NCBI GenBank assembly: GCA_016932735.1
Contig: JAFGCI010000002.1
Span: forward strand, 124,001-188,000
Length of the DNA: 64,000 nucleotides
Reading direction: 5' to 3'
Origin: Candidatus Aenigmatarchaeota archaeon
Lineage (GTDB): Archaea; Aenigmatarchaeota; Aenigmatarchaeia; QMZP01; QMZT01
Under the pieces are notes generated by a model. That model saw only the letters and a list, made by a program, of their open reading frames with translations, had not been told where the DNA came from and did not search any database. Made by a program: the position numbers and the translations under genes. Below are positions 19,877 to 28,894 of this stretch, in pieces. How positions within the stretch are numbered: position 1 is the stretch's first letter; every line of letters starts with the position of its first letter.

Positions 19877-20461
19877 ATGGACGAGAAGATAACAATAGAC
19901 AGAAAAGTATTCAGATCTCTTGCATCAGATACTAAAATAGACATCCTGAAAAGTCTGGACGTAAAGAGAAAGATATTGTCCGAACTCTCTACCGAACTCG
20001 GGATGTCTGTATCGACAGTCAAAGAACATCTCGACGGGCTCGTCAAGGCCGACCTAATAAAGCAGGTCGATGACGGCCACAAATGGAAGTATTACGAGCT
20101 GACAAAAACAGGAAACGATATTCTCCATCCCGGCTCAAACAAATTCATGTTCATTCTGTCAGCAGCACTGCTTTCGATGGCCGCTGTTTTGTATGACCTT
20201 TTCAGGCCACTCACACAAATTTTCGGGGAAAGCCAGTCATTCGGCACCGGAAATTCTGAGATGATGCTCAAATCGGCACCACAAATGAACGATATGATAG
20301 CAGAATCTTCAAGAGATGCAGCATCTTCAATGGTTCCTGAATCTTTGATTTCCTCTGTTCCGTGGCTCCACATAGGTCTGATAATAATCATTGCAATCAT
20401 GATAGGCGGGTGCTTAGCCTATCTTTTTCTAAATAGACGTCTTAAAGTGACTTCTATTTAA
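19877..20461 (+). CDS. Membrane-anchored winged-helix regulator (ArsR-like)
   Basis: Residues 10-80 are a winged helix-turn-helix: FRSLASDTKIDILKSL, then SELSTELGMSVSTVKEHLDGL as the recognition helix, and a wing DGHKWKYYELTKTG. Two hydrophobic segments follow (about 92-112 and 164-186) around a polar loop, ending in RRLKVTSI. This architecture, an ArsR-type DNA-binding domain tied to the membrane, is common in archaea, where the loop may sense envelope or external signals. No metal-binding Cys cluster is present. TTAATATCGAAAGG upstream offers a weak start context. The targets are unknown. Confidence 0.78.
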   Translation: MDEKITIDRKVFRSLASDTKIDILKSLDVKRKILSELSTELGMSVSTVKEHLDGLVKADLIKQVDDGHKWKYYELTKTGNDILHPGSNKFMFILSAALLSMAAVLYDLFRPLTQIFGESQSFGTGNSEMMLKSAPQMNDMIAESSRDAASSMVPESLISSVPWLHIGLIIIIAIMIGGCLAYLFLNRRLKVTSI

Positions 20462-20503
20462 GTTTCTTAAATAATTTTAATAATAAATTACGAGGTGAAT
20501 GAA

Positions 20504-20860
20504 ATGTTATTATCTACTACTGAAACTATTGCAGGTAAGACTGTTAAAGAGACTTTAGGCATTGTCAGAGGGAACACAGTACGCGCAAAATGGATTGGAA
20601 AGGACTTCGTTGCAAGCCTAAGAAATCTTGTCGGCGGCGAGGTCAAGGAATACACGGAAATGATGACTGAGGCAAGGGAAGAGGCGCTTAGAAGAATGGA
20701 AGACGAAGCCAAAAAATTAAAAGCAGATGCAGTTGTAAGTGTCCGTTTCACGACCTCACAGACAACGGCTGGAGCAGCGGAATTTCTTGTTTTTGGAACT
20801 GCAGTGAAGTTTGCAGGATCGGCGACTCCCATGGAGAAGGTCTCTAAAAAGAAGAAATAA
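20504..20860 (+). CDS. YbjQ/UPF0145 family protein
   Basis: The 118 residues match the YbjQ family (PF01906-type), small proteins that assemble into rings; the function is not established. Typical parts are LLSTTETIAGKTV at the start, a helical EEALRRMEDEAKKLKADAVVSVRF, and GTAVKF near the end. I set the start at ATG 20504 because GAGGTGA lies six bases upstream; an in-frame GTG at 20495 is part of that ribosome binding site. A tiny zinc-ribbon gene follows after two bases, so the two are probably cotranscribed. Confidence 0.85.
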   Translation: MLLSTTETIAGKTVKETLGIVRGNTVRAKWIGKDFVASLRNLVGGEVKEYTEMMTEAREEALRRMEDEAKKLKADAVVSVRFTTSQTTAGAAEFLVFGTAVKFAGSATPMEKVSKKKK

Positions 20861-20862
20861 TC

Positions 20863-20991
20863 ATGATAAGGAAAAAATGCCCCGAATGCGACTCGACCAA
20901 CCTTGTATTAGACACGGGAGCACACAGGGGAAAATACAAATGCAATGACTGCGGATATTTCGGAGCTTTCGTGATTGAAGAGGACGAATAG
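20863..20991 (+). CDS. Small zinc-ribbon protein (42 residues)
   Basis: ATG 20863 to TAG 20991 encodes 42 residues starting MIRKKCPECDST with a second pair in KYKCNDCGYFGAF. Two CxxC pairs spaced about 20 residues apart form a typical zinc ribbon, as in small archaeal transcription-related or RNA-binding proteins. It sits two bases after the YbjQ-like gene, and the acidic tail EEDE ends it. No further function can be assigned. Confidence 0.72.
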   Translation: MIRKKCPECDSTNLVLDTGAHRGKYKCNDCGYFGAFVIEEDE

Positions 20992-20993
20992 AA

Positions 20994-21731
20994 TTAACAT
21001 ATATCCAAAACTGATTTATCCATTCTAATATTTTCTATACATGTTCTGTAGAAGGTTATATTGCTAATAAGATTTTCAATTGATAGAATTCTATCTGGCA
21101 GGTATGAATTTATTAAGGTTGATTCAATTTCCGAACTAATATTGGAAGGCGTTGTATAATCTATTGCCTGTTCCAGAATCCTATTTATTTGAACAATTTT
21201 CCAATACTCATGAATTATGTCCCTTTTCAGTTCCACATATCGAATGTCTTTATTTAATGTACTTTCTCTTAGATTCTCATAGGGAAAGCTCGTGATTTTA
21301 ATACCAAAGTCCGAAAAGGATTCATTTCCAATTCTCTGGTTCATTCTATCTTTTGTATAATTAAGCTCAATCAATAAGCTGTCCAGAGATGCCAAATGTG
21401 CATTTATCTTATTTTCATGTTCGATATTTTGTTGCATATCGAGTTGATAATATACAGCAAAAAATGCTATCATTAATCCTATGATGGTAAAAAGGGTGGC
21501 GAGTATAGTGATTTCATTGGCTATTTTCTGTTCATTTTCTTTTGTGTGCCCTATGAATTTTTCATAAAGGATGTGACTCCTGAAGAAACAATAAATTACA
21601 GTTATTAGGACAATGACATATATAACAGGTAAGTAGAAAGGTTCGACTAATTTTTCTTTTGGGTTTATTAAAATTAAAAAAAGCAATAGAAAAAACAAAC
21701 AAAAACCTAATAAATCCCAATTAGTCCTCAT
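20994..21731 (-). CDS. Membrane protein of unknown function with C-terminal helical domain
   Basis: The 245 residues contain three hydrophobic segments (about 8-22, 33-49 and 72-93) and then a long, mostly helical, soluble region (95-245) with Asn/Glu/Ile-rich sequence. I do not recognise the family. The gene is AT-rich compared with its neighbours and lies alone, converging on the zinc-ribbon gene with two bases between stops. The layout of membrane helices followed by a helical domain resembles some defence or signalling membrane proteins, but nothing specific supports that. Confidence 0.6.
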   Translation of the reverse strand: MRTNWDLLGFCLFFLLLFLILINPKEKLVEPFYLPVIYVIVLITVIYCFFRSHILYEKFIGHTKENEQKIANEITILATLFTIIGLMIAFFAVYYQLDMQQNIEHENKINAHLASLDSLLIELNYTKDRMNQRIGNESFSDFGIKITSFPYENLRESTLNKDIRYVELKRDIIHEYWKIVQINRILEQAIDYTTPSNISSEIESTLINSYLPDRILSIENLISNITFYRTCIENIRMDKSVLDIC

Positions 21732-21890
21732 AATTAGCTATTTTTCCACTAACTTATAAGCTTTTTAAAGCAATCTCTCCATCTATTTCTCATGAGAGTA
21801 GAACACGAAAGGCATTACACGCCTGTATTTCCTATTTAACTTCTTCTCTAGTTTCAGTTATAATATAATTTAGAATTCTAGAGGTGCTTT

Positions 21891-22811
21891 ATGACTAAAT
21901 TAAATGATTACGTAAAGAATTACGATATAAGGGGCGATATGACCCTTAACGAACTGACATCCCAGATGATGGACGCCGGCTTCCAGGCAACCAATATCGG
22001 AAGGGCCATAGAGACTATAAAGGCCATGAAAGAGGAGAAGGAGATAACGGTAATTCTCAGTTTCACTGCAAATATGATGGCGACAGGTCTTCGAAGCATT
22101 TTTGCAAAAATGGTTAAGGAAAAATTCGTTGATGTCGTCATCACAACGGGAGGTTCAATCGACCATGATATCATACTTTCCCATGACAAATACGGCCTTG
22201 GCGACTTTAACATGAACGATGTCGAACTCCATAAAAAAGGATTAAATAGGCTAGGAAATACTCTTATCCCGACAGACAGATATGTCCTTCTGGAAGAAAA
22301 GATAAAGCCTATATTTGAGGATGTCTACAAGAAGAACAAAACCACAAACCCGAGCGACCTCATAAATGAAATCGGGAAAACATTGAAAGATGATAATTCA
22401 GTCCTTAAGTGGGCATCAAAAAATGACATTCCCATTTTTTGTCCTGGTATAACCGATTCTTCAATCGGACTTCAGATGTTCTTCTACAAGCAGGATCATC
22501 CCGACTTCGTTGTTGATGTGACGGGTGATATGAAAAAGCTTGCAAATATTGTCCTCCTATCCAAAAAGACCGGAGGAATAATTCTCGGCGGAGGAGTCTC
22601 AAAGCATCATGCAATCGGAGTGAATGTTGTCCGCGGAGGTCTCGATTATGCTATCTATGTGACGACCGCAGAACAATGGGACGGAAGCCTTTCCGGTGCG
22701 AGAACAAATGAAGCAGTTTCCTGGGGAAAGATTCAGGAGAAGGCTCGACCAGTAACAGTTCATGGTGACGCTACAATTGTCTTCCCGTTAATAATGTCGA
22801 GGTTTTTCTGA
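21891..22811 (+). CDS. dys: Deoxyhypusine synthase
   Basis: The enzyme moves the aminobutyl group of spermidine to a lysine of aIF5A, the first step of hypusine formation. The 306 residues show the family motifs: TTGGSIDHDI for NAD binding, SSIGLQMFFY, GGGVSKHH with the reactive K238, and AEQWDGSLSGARTNEAVSWGKI. GAGGTG lies a few bases before ATG 21891, and TATA-like TTATAATATAA lies about 30 bases upstream. The stop overlaps the start of the next gene by one base, so the two are coupled. Confidence 0.95.
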   Translation: MTKLNDYVKNYDIRGDMTLNELTSQMMDAGFQATNIGRAIETIKAMKEEKEITVILSFTANMMATGLRSIFAKMVKEKFVDVVITTGGSIDHDIILSHDKYGLGDFNMNDVELHKKGLNRLGNTLIPTDRYVLLEEKIKPIFEDVYKKNKTTNPSDLINEIGKTLKDDNSVLKWASKNDIPIFCPGITDSSIGLQMFFYKQDHPDFVVDVTGDMKKLANIVLLSKKTGGIILGGGVSKHHAIGVNVVRGGLDYAIYVTTAEQWDGSLSGARTNEAVSWGKIQEKARPVTVHGDATIVFPLIMSRFF

Positions 22812-23323
22812 TGTATTTAGCAATCATATCTTCAGTCCTAATAGGTTTTCTTGCTAAATTCACGGATCTCATAGTAGATGATGGGCTCAATATAAACAAA
22901 TACATCGGGTACTCGGGAAGCGTTGTTTACGGATTTCTCCTGGCATTCCTTATGTATTCATATCCTGCACTTACGCCACTATGCCTTGCGGTTTCAATAT
23001 CTGTAATCATGACAGGAAAGATTGATGCACCCACACATTCGCTTGCAATAGCAAGCATGATTTTTTTCATTGCGTTTTTCGGTCTGCCTCAAGTTAATTT
23101 CCTGTTTCTGGTCACTTTCTTAGTCGCAGGAACTATTGATGAAATCGGAAATGATTATATTGATAAAAGAAAGAAAAAGAGATATGCAAAAATATTCTTT
23201 CAGAACAGGCTCACTTTGGAGTTTACAGTCTTTATAATTTCCCTGATAACCGGAGAATGGATATTATGGATTTCAATGGCTTCTTTCGATGTCGCATATA
23301 TTCTTACGGGGAAAATCAAATAA
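22811..23323 (+). CDS. Polytopic membrane protein coupled to deoxyhypusine synthase
   Basis: The 170 residues form about five hydrophobic segments separated by a basic loop (IDKRKKKRYAKIFF). Acidic residues sit in or beside the first two and the fourth segments (FTDLIVDDGLN, GTIDEIGNDYID). The DxxxD spacing GTIDEIGND recalls the metal-binding turns of membrane prenyltransferase or CDP-alcohol transferase-like enzymes, but the match is too short to call. Its ATG overlaps the dys stop codon, so translation is coupled. I do not recognise the family with confidence. Confidence 0.65.
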   Translation: MYLAIISSVLIGFLAKFTDLIVDDGLNINKYIGYSGSVVYGFLLAFLMYSYPALTPLCLAVSISVIMTGKIDAPTHSLAIASMIFFIAFFGLPQVNFLFLVTFLVAGTIDEIGNDYIDKRKKKRYAKIFFQNRLTLEFTVFIISLITGEWILWISMASFDVAYILTGKIK

Positions 23324-23346
23324 AATGCGAAAAGGATTGTTGTTCA

Positions 23347-23946
23347 TTATATATTAACTAGATCCGGTTTTTTTTGAGGTTTATCCAATCTTAGTGTTCC
23401 TTCATCTTTCATTTCGAATTTGCTTTTCTTCAATAATTTTTCCATTGTCATTCCTGAACGAAATTCTTTTTCTGAGATATCATTATCTTCGTTTTCATCA
23501 ATTGCGGAGCCCAGACATTCCCATTTACCGTTTTTCTGACTTCTGACTTCAAAACCAAATACTTTATATTCTGTCGCAATCACATTTTCATCCAGAATAG
23601 CTATCCTTTGAGGACAGCTATATGACATTGTCGCTCTTTTTGCTTCGGAATTGGAGCAATAAGATATCTTTCCCGGAACAATTTTACCTCCAATATTAAG
23701 ATTAACAGGATAAAACTCCCTGTTGAATGGGGATACATTATACCAATCCATAAATCCGCTATAAAACTTTTCAAAATTCTTCTTTTTGACAGAACTTATG
23801 TGGGTATTGATTCCTGTAAGGGCTATTGATAGTAGTAAAGGAATACCTAAATATAACATCTTGGTTTTCATGGGGGCTCGCCTGATGGAAGTATACAAAT
23901 TCTTGCCATAGTGATTTATCTGCCTAATGCAATTGCTTTTCATCAT
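23347..23946 (-). CDS. Secreted or membrane-anchored protein with an EF-hand loop
   Basis: The 199 residues begin with a basic region and a hydrophobic segment (MLYLGIPLLLSIALTGI, about residues 30-46). If translation starts at the internal Met 26 it is a conventional signal anchor. The outer part has four cysteines (SYCSN, SYSCPQ, WECLGS, and one near the N-terminus). It also has a canonical EF-hand calcium loop, DENEDNDISEKE, with oxygen ligands at positions 1, 3, 5, 7, 9 and 12. The gene is AT-rich and stands alone. I do not recognise the family. Calcium binding is inferred from the loop. Confidence 0.62.
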   Translation of the reverse strand: MMKSNCIRQINHYGKNLYTSIRRAPMKTKMLYLGIPLLLSIALTGINTHISSVKKKNFEKFYSGFMDWYNVSPFNREFYPVNLNIGGKIVPGKISYCSNSEAKRATMSYSCPQRIAILDENVIATEYKVFGFEVRSQKNGKWECLGSAIDENEDNDISEKEFRSGMTMEKLLKKSKFEMKDEGTLRLDKPQKKPDLVNI

Positions 23947-24057
23947 ATTTCTTTAATAAATATCTTTATATTATTAACTATAGAGTGGTATTAAACATAT
24001 AATATATCATAAAGTTATTCCCTTTATTTAAAATTTATTTTCAATCCTATTTATACG

Positions 24058-25680
24058 GTGGTGGGTTTGTCTGAGTTTACAGAAGAGGAAAAGAAGCTTT
24101 TGAGTCCCTTTTTCACTAATATGGACAGCCATGTCTTTGTTTTGAGGAACCTTCCGGAAGTCGTCAAGGGAGCATTATTTTCCAGATACAGCCGTTCTCC
24201 TGACAGCCTGAGAAGAATCCTTTTAGAAGAGTTCATAAACAAGCCCGAGATGGGTTTCAAGGATATCGTCTGTCCCCAGGAAGATAACCAGATCATTGCG
24301 ACACAGAAAGCTGAGAAGTTCTACGATCGCGTCCTTGTCGGATACGGAGACGATTCTGTCGCGGAGCTTGGCGGAGCTCACATTGCGGTTGAAGACATTT
24401 CCATTATAGCGACAAAGGTAATCGAAGATTCGAGGATTGGGCTTTCGCCATTGGAAAAATCGACACGTTATGTCCTGTTCAATGAGAAGGTAGACGGAAA
24501 ATACAGATATTACAGGGAACCTCAGATAATGCAGTCTGCTGAGTTCAGGGACGTTTATGTGAAAACCTGTGACATGCTATTTGATGTTTATACAGAGCTA
24601 ATCAGGCCTTTGCAATCATATCTTGTTAAGAAATATCCAAGAAATTCCGACGTAAGCGAACGCGCATATGAAAACACAATAAAGGCGAAGACATGTGATT
24701 TGTTAAGGAATCTTCTGCCTGCATCGACGCTTACTAATGTCGGGTTGTTTGGAAACGGTAGAGCATTTGAATATCTGCTCATGAAGATGAGCACAGATAA
24801 GCTTACCGAGATAAGACATCTTGCGGAAAAGATGCAGTTTGAGTTATCAAAAGTGGTCCCATCTTTTGTAAAAAGGGTTTATAATGAGCATGGAGATGAT
24901 TTCAGGAAATTCGTCAGGAGCACAGAATCCGAACTCAAAACAATACCGGTTAAAATAGATTCAGACCAGAACAAAAAACATTACGACCTTGAACTAGCCT
25001 ATTATGATGAAGATGCAATCGACAAGGTCGTTGCTTTCATTCTTTATGAGATGACGGGAAAGCCTCTCTCAGACATCAAGGAGTCAGTTGAAAAAATGCC
25101 ACATCTTCAGAAGTCTGATATAATCGGTGCTTATCTTAAGAAAAGGAGCAACAGGCGCCACAAACCTGGGAGAGCTTTTGAGAATGTATCATACACGTTT
25201 GACATCCTTGCCAACTTCGGAGCTTTCCGCGACCTTCAGAGACACAGGATTCTGACCCAGCTTAAACAGCCGTTGACCACAGATTATGGCTATGATATTC
25301 CCAAAGAAATAACAGATTCAGGACTTGCTGATGATTATGTAGTAGCAATGGAAAAGGCGAAAGAAACTTTTGATAAGATAAGGGAAAAGTATCCAAAGGA
25401 AGCTCAGTATGTTGTTCCTTTGGGATACAAGATAAGATGGTATTTCACACTTAACCTGAGGGAGTTATACCATCTCTGCGAGCTGAGAAGCGGCCGGCAG
25501 GGCCACATTGATTACAGAAGGATTGCACAGGACATGTATGTCCTCGTGAAAGCTGTCCATCCTCTTCTGGTCAAGCATATGAATTTCATCGACCTGCAGG
25601 ATTACGACTTGGAGAGGCTGGATGCCGAAAAGCGTATAGATAAGAAAATTGAAATCTTAAAGAAGAAATGGAATGATTAA
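24058..25680 (+). CDS. Tandem-duplicated ThyX (flavin-dependent thymidylate synthase family)
   Basis: At 540 residues this is about twice the usual ThyX length. The N-terminal half carries RIGLSPLEKSTRY (R126, S130, S135, R137), matching the second half of the ThyX motif RHRxxSxxxxSxRY but with the leading RH lost. The C-terminal half carries LQRHRILTQLKQPL (R395, H396, R397), matching the first part, while the trailing S-x-R is lost. The two halves are thus complementary and may build one active site between them. ThyX methylates dUMP using methylene-tetrahydrofolate, FAD and NADPH. glyA follows 12 bases later and would supply the one-carbon donor. GTG 24058 or TTG 24067 may be the start. 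Confidence 0.83.
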   Translation: MVGLSEFTEEEKKLLSPFFTNMDSHVFVLRNLPEVVKGALFSRYSRSPDSLRRILLEEFINKPEMGFKDIVCPQEDNQIIATQKAEKFYDRVLVGYGDDSVAELGGAHIAVEDISIIATKVIEDSRIGLSPLEKSTRYVLFNEKVDGKYRYYREPQIMQSAEFRDVYVKTCDMLFDVYTELIRPLQSYLVKKYPRNSDVSERAYENTIKAKTCDLLRNLLPASTLTNVGLFGNGRAFEYLLMKMSTDKLTEIRHLAEKMQFELSKVVPSFVKRVYNEHGDDFRKFVRSTESELKTIPVKIDSDQNKKHYDLELAYYDEDAIDKVVAFILYEMTGKPLSDIKESVEKMPHLQKSDIIGAYLKKRSNRRHKPGRAFENVSYTFDILANFGAFRDLQRHRILTQLKQPLTTDYGYDIPKEITDSGLADDYVVAMEKAKETFDKIREKYPKEAQYVVPLGYKIRWYFTLNLRELYHLCELRSGRQGHIDYRRIAQDMYVLVKAVHPLLVKHMNFIDLQDYDLERLDAEKRIDKKIEILKKKWND

Positions 25681-25692
25681 AGAGGTTTGAAT

Positions 25693-26973
25693 ATGTTTAA
25701 TGACAGTCTGGAAAAGTCAGATGTTGATGTATTTAATGCTATTGTTTCTGAAGATAACAGAACAGCAGAGGGTTTGGAACTGATACCGTCAGAGAATTTC
25801 CCCTCAAAATCTGTTCTTCAGGCGCTTGGTTCCGTGATGAACAACAAGTATGCTGAAGGCTATCCATTCTTTCGGAAGAAAGACGGGACAGTTGAATGGG
25901 ACAAGACAGGACGTTATTACGGTGGCAACAGGTATATTGACGTAGTCGAGAAACTTGCTATAGAAAGAGCCAAAAAACTTTTCGGGGCAGAGCATGTCAA
26001 TGTTCAGCCTTATTCAGGAAGCCCGGCGAACATCGAGGTTTATTTTGCACTGCTTGTATTCGGCGACAGGATAATGGGAATGAGCCTTGACCACGGCGGC
26101 CACCTGACTCACGGCCATCCAGTCAACTTCTCTGGTAGAGCTTACAATTTCGTCCAGTACGGAGTTGATGAAGAATCCAATTTACTGGATTATGATAATA
26201 TTAGGAAAATGGCTGAAAGGGAGCAGCCGAAACTCATTCTTTCTGGTGCAACCGCTTATCCGAGAACTATTGACTTCAGGGAATTCGCTGATATAGCAAA
26301 GGACGTGGGAGCAATTTCAATGTCCGATATTGCTCACATAGCAGGCCTTATCGTCGGGGATGCGCATCCATCACCGTTCCCGTTCACTGATGTAGTAACC
26401 ACAACGACGCATAAGACTTTAAGAGGTCCCCGGGGAGCTATGATAATGTGTAAGAAGGATTTCGCCCAAAAAATCGACAAGGCCGTCTTCCCTGGTATGC
26501 AGGGCGGTCCTCATGAACATGCAATAGCTGCAAAGGCAGTCGCATTCAATGAAGCTTTGCAACCCGGATTTAAAGATTATGCAAGACAGATTGTAAAGAA
26601 CGCAAAGGCTCTGGCAGATGGATTGATGAGCCACGGATTCAAGCTCGTGACAGACGGAACTGACAACCATCTTATTCTTGTAGATCTTCGAAACAAGAAC
26701 ATAACAGGCAAGGAAGCTGAAGCGGCCCTTGACGAGGCAGGAATTACTGTAAACAAAAACACGATTCCATATGATACGGGAACGCCATGGAATCCTTCCG
26801 GAATCCGCCTCGGGACGCCTGCAATTACAACGCGTGGGATGAAGGAATCGGAAATGAAGACTGTCGCGGAACTCATTTCAAAGGCAATAGATGTCGCAGA
26901 CGATGATTCTCTGCTCGAGAAGGTAAGAGGGAATGTCAGAGAGCTTTCAGAGAGATTCCCGATTTATTCATGA
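25693..26973 (+). CDS. glyA: Serine hydroxymethyltransferase
   Basis: The 427-residue PLP enzyme converts serine and tetrahydrofolate to glycine and methylene-tetrahydrofolate. It has LIPSENFPS near the start, NVQPYSGSPAN, SLDHGGHLTHG, SDIAHIAGLIVG, and the PLP lysine K241 in TTTTHKTLRGPRG. ATG 25693 is chosen over the in-frame TTG at 25687, because GAGGT six bases upstream fits the ATG. It forms an operon with the ThyX gene, which consumes its methylene-tetrahydrofolate product. Its stop overlaps the convergent receiver-like gene by six bases. Confidence 0.95.
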   Translation: MFNDSLEKSDVDVFNAIVSEDNRTAEGLELIPSENFPSKSVLQALGSVMNNKYAEGYPFFRKKDGTVEWDKTGRYYGGNRYIDVVEKLAIERAKKLFGAEHVNVQPYSGSPANIEVYFALLVFGDRIMGMSLDHGGHLTHGHPVNFSGRAYNFVQYGVDEESNLLDYDNIRKMAEREQPKLILSGATAYPRTIDFREFADIAKDVGAISMSDIAHIAGLIVGDAHPSPFPFTDVVTTTTHKTLRGPRGAMIMCKKDFAQKIDKAVFPGMQGGPHEHAIAAKAVAFNEALQPGFKDYARQIVKNAKALADGLMSHGFKLVTDGTDNHLILVDLRNKNITGKEAEAALDEAGITVNKNTIPYDTGTPWNPSGIRLGTPAITTRGMKESEMKTVAELISKAIDVADDDSLLEKVRGNVRELSERFPIYS

Positions 26974-27321
26974 CTTTTTCTTTTCTCTTGATTTAAGATA
27001 AGTTATTGTACCAGCAAACTCTTCATCTGTAAAGGGTTTTGGAATAGAATAATCCACACCTTCAAAAAAATTCATTCCGATAATAGGTACTTCTTTATCC
27101 TTAGTTCTTATGACAATCGGAGTATTCTGATCTGGTTTTCCTTTGCCGCAAAAAATACCAGAATATCCACTTAAATCTCCAGGTATTTGAGATTCGTTCA
27201 TGATTTTGTCACTCTGATACCCTTCCGTTAAAAGCCTCATTTGTATCTCTTCAGCTATTATTGATTCGCTTTCAATAATCAGGATCTTTTTATATGAGGG
27301 CGGTTTTCTGTAATTACTCAT
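26968..27321 (-). CDS. Degenerate response-regulator receiver-like protein
   Basis: The 117 residues follow the CheY-like fold: KKILIIESESIIAEEIQMRL for strand 1 with an acidic pair, and DYSIPKPFTDEEFAGTI with the conserved Lys-Pro. The expected phosphorylated Asp at the end of strand 3 is missing; that region reads SGYSGIFCGKGK. It therefore looks like a pseudo-receiver that cannot be phosphorylated in the normal way. No histidine kinase is nearby. The gene is AT-rich and stands alone. The fold assignment is moderate and the function unknown. Confidence 0.6.
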   Translation of the reverse strand: MSNYRKPPSYKKILIIESESIIAEEIQMRLLTEGYQSDKIMNESQIPGDLSGYSGIFCGKGKPDQNTPIVIRTKDKEVPIIGMNFFEGVDYSIPKPFTDEEFAGTITYLKSREKKKS

Positions 27322-27418
27322 AATATAACCTTATCACTTTCCAGTCGTTATAATACTAAAATTAGATATAAAAAGTTATCGGTCATATCGATAGTTGTCA
27401 GTCTGCTTCTTGTTATAA

Positions 27419-28018
27419 TCAGATTATTCCACCAATCACAACATGGAGCCCTTCCACGATGAACTGGACGCCCCATGAGAGTGTTATCAGCCCCATTATA
27501 GTAGAAAGCATCTGGATTGCTGTTTTTCCTATATACTTATTCACTTTCTCTGATGAGAGGAAAAGAACTGCTGTTGCAATCAAGACAAGAGCCGCCGCAG
27601 TTCCGGTTTCAATGACTCCATAATCTTTGACCGTTATAATAAGTGCCGTTATTGTTGCAGGTCCCGTGAGTAAGGGTGTCGCTATTATCGCAGCTACTGC
27701 CCTCTCTGGATTGTTCTTCATGTCCGACGTATAGACGAGCGGAGTTCCAAGAGCCATCCTTATCCCGAGTATTGCAAGTATTATTCCACCCGCAACCCTG
27801 AATTCGTCTATAGTCGTGTTGAAAAGGAGCAGCAGATTGTTGCCGAATAGTATTACAAAGATTGCCAGCAAAGAAGCCAGTAGAACGGCATAAAGAGCCA
27901 TCTTTCTTCTTTCCTTGGTTTTCATGGAAGATGAAGCCGTCATAAAGACTGAAAAGCTTGCCAGCGGATCAACTATTACAAGGAACAGAACGAACAGTTG
28001 TGGCAGCATCTCGAACAT
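27419..28018 (-). CDS. MarC family integral membrane protein
   Basis: The 199 residues match the MarC/UPF0056 family of six-helix membrane proteins of unknown transport function. Family features are LFLVIVDPLASFSVFM near the start, EFRVAGGIILAILGIRM, TPLLTGPATITALII, and GLITLSWGVQFIVEGL at the end. It is monocistronic here, divergent from the TraB-like gene. Despite the name, the family has not been shown to cause antibiotic resistance. Confidence 0.9.
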   Translation of the reverse strand: MFEMLPQLFVLFLVIVDPLASFSVFMTASSSMKTKERRKMALYAVLLASLLAIFVILFGNNLLLLFNTTIDEFRVAGGIILAILGIRMALGTPLVYTSDMKNNPERAVAAIIATPLLTGPATITALIITVKDYGVIETGTAAALVLIATAVLFLSSEKVNKYIGKTAIQMLSTIMGLITLSWGVQFIVEGLHVVIGGII

Positions 28019-28101
28019 AGGCTTCGGATATCTAATTGTTTTTCTTATTTAAATCCCATTTCCGGCCCGCATAATTTAAATCTGACGTCCCAACACCTCT
28101 T

Positions 28102-28800
28102 ATGAAAAAAATCATAATCGTTCCGACTTCTCATATAGCGGAGCAGTCCATCCGGAGGATTAAAGAAGTTGTTGAAAAAGAGAAGCCCGACTGTATCGCG
28201 GTCGAACTGGATGCGATAAGATATAAGGCGATGAAAGAAGAGCAGAAAGGCTCTTCAATCACGGCAATAAAGAATATGGGCTTTGCGACTTATCTCATAT
28301 TCTTTCTCCTGAAATACATACAGAAAAAGCTTGGCGGAATGGTCGGAATAATGCCGGGGGCTGACATGCTCTCTGCAGTCGATTCCGCCAGAGAGAATAA
28401 TATAAATGTAGCCTTCATCGACCTCGACATACGGGTTACAGCCTATAAGTTCAAGACAGATCTTCCTTTAAGAGAGAAGATGAGAATGATAAAATACGTT
28501 CTTGCAACATCATTCACGATAACCGTGGGAAAACATATCCCTTTCAGAAAGACCGATAAGAGCATTGACCTTAGAAAAGTTCCCGAGAAGGATTTCATAA
28601 AAGAGGCAATGAAAATCTTCAGGGAGCAGTTCCCTCATTTATACAGAATACTTCTTGATGACAGGAACGATTTCATGGCAAAGAACATCCTTTCGTTGAT
28701 AACGAAATTCGATACTCTGGTCGTTGTAATCGGCGCCGGCCACGAAGAGGGAATAAAAGAAATATTAACAGAAAAGATGAATAATATTCCTTCGCATTGA
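28102..28800 (+). CDS. TraB/PrgY family protein
   Basis: The 232 residues show the TraB/PrgY/GumN superfamily pattern: IIIVPTSHIAEQSIRRI, KPDCIAVELDAIRY, GADMLSAVDSAREN, AFIDLDIRVTAYKF, DDRNDFMAKNI, and VVVIGAGHEEGI. These include the conserved GTSH-like, ELD, DR and GxGH segments expected of this putative metal-dependent peptidase-like fold. Unlike most archaeal members it lacks the C-terminal membrane helices, so it is a short form. TTTAAAT about 26 bases before the ATG suggests a leaderless transcript. The physiological role is not established. Confidence 0.82.
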   Translation: MKKIIIVPTSHIAEQSIRRIKEVVEKEKPDCIAVELDAIRYKAMKEEQKGSSITAIKNMGFATYLIFFLLKYIQKKLGGMVGIMPGADMLSAVDSARENNINVAFIDLDIRVTAYKFKTDLPLREKMRMIKYVLATSFTITVGKHIPFRKTDKSIDLRKVPEKDFIKEAMKIFREQFPHLYRILLDDRNDFMAKNILSLITKFDTLVVVIGAGHEEGIKEILTEKMNNIPSH

Positions 28801-28894
28801 TAATTTTCGTATTGTTAAAATCAAATCGACCTCCTTGGTCGCGAATGCGACATGCAGAACAAGTGAAGCGATAGCAAAAAGGAAAAAACAATGT

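Noticed and set aside
28838..28851. Hairpin GTCGC-GAAT-GCGAC between the TraB-like and tyrS genes
   Set aside because: It is short, with no T-run on either strand and no box motifs. It could be a termination aid between convergent genes but cannot be supported further.
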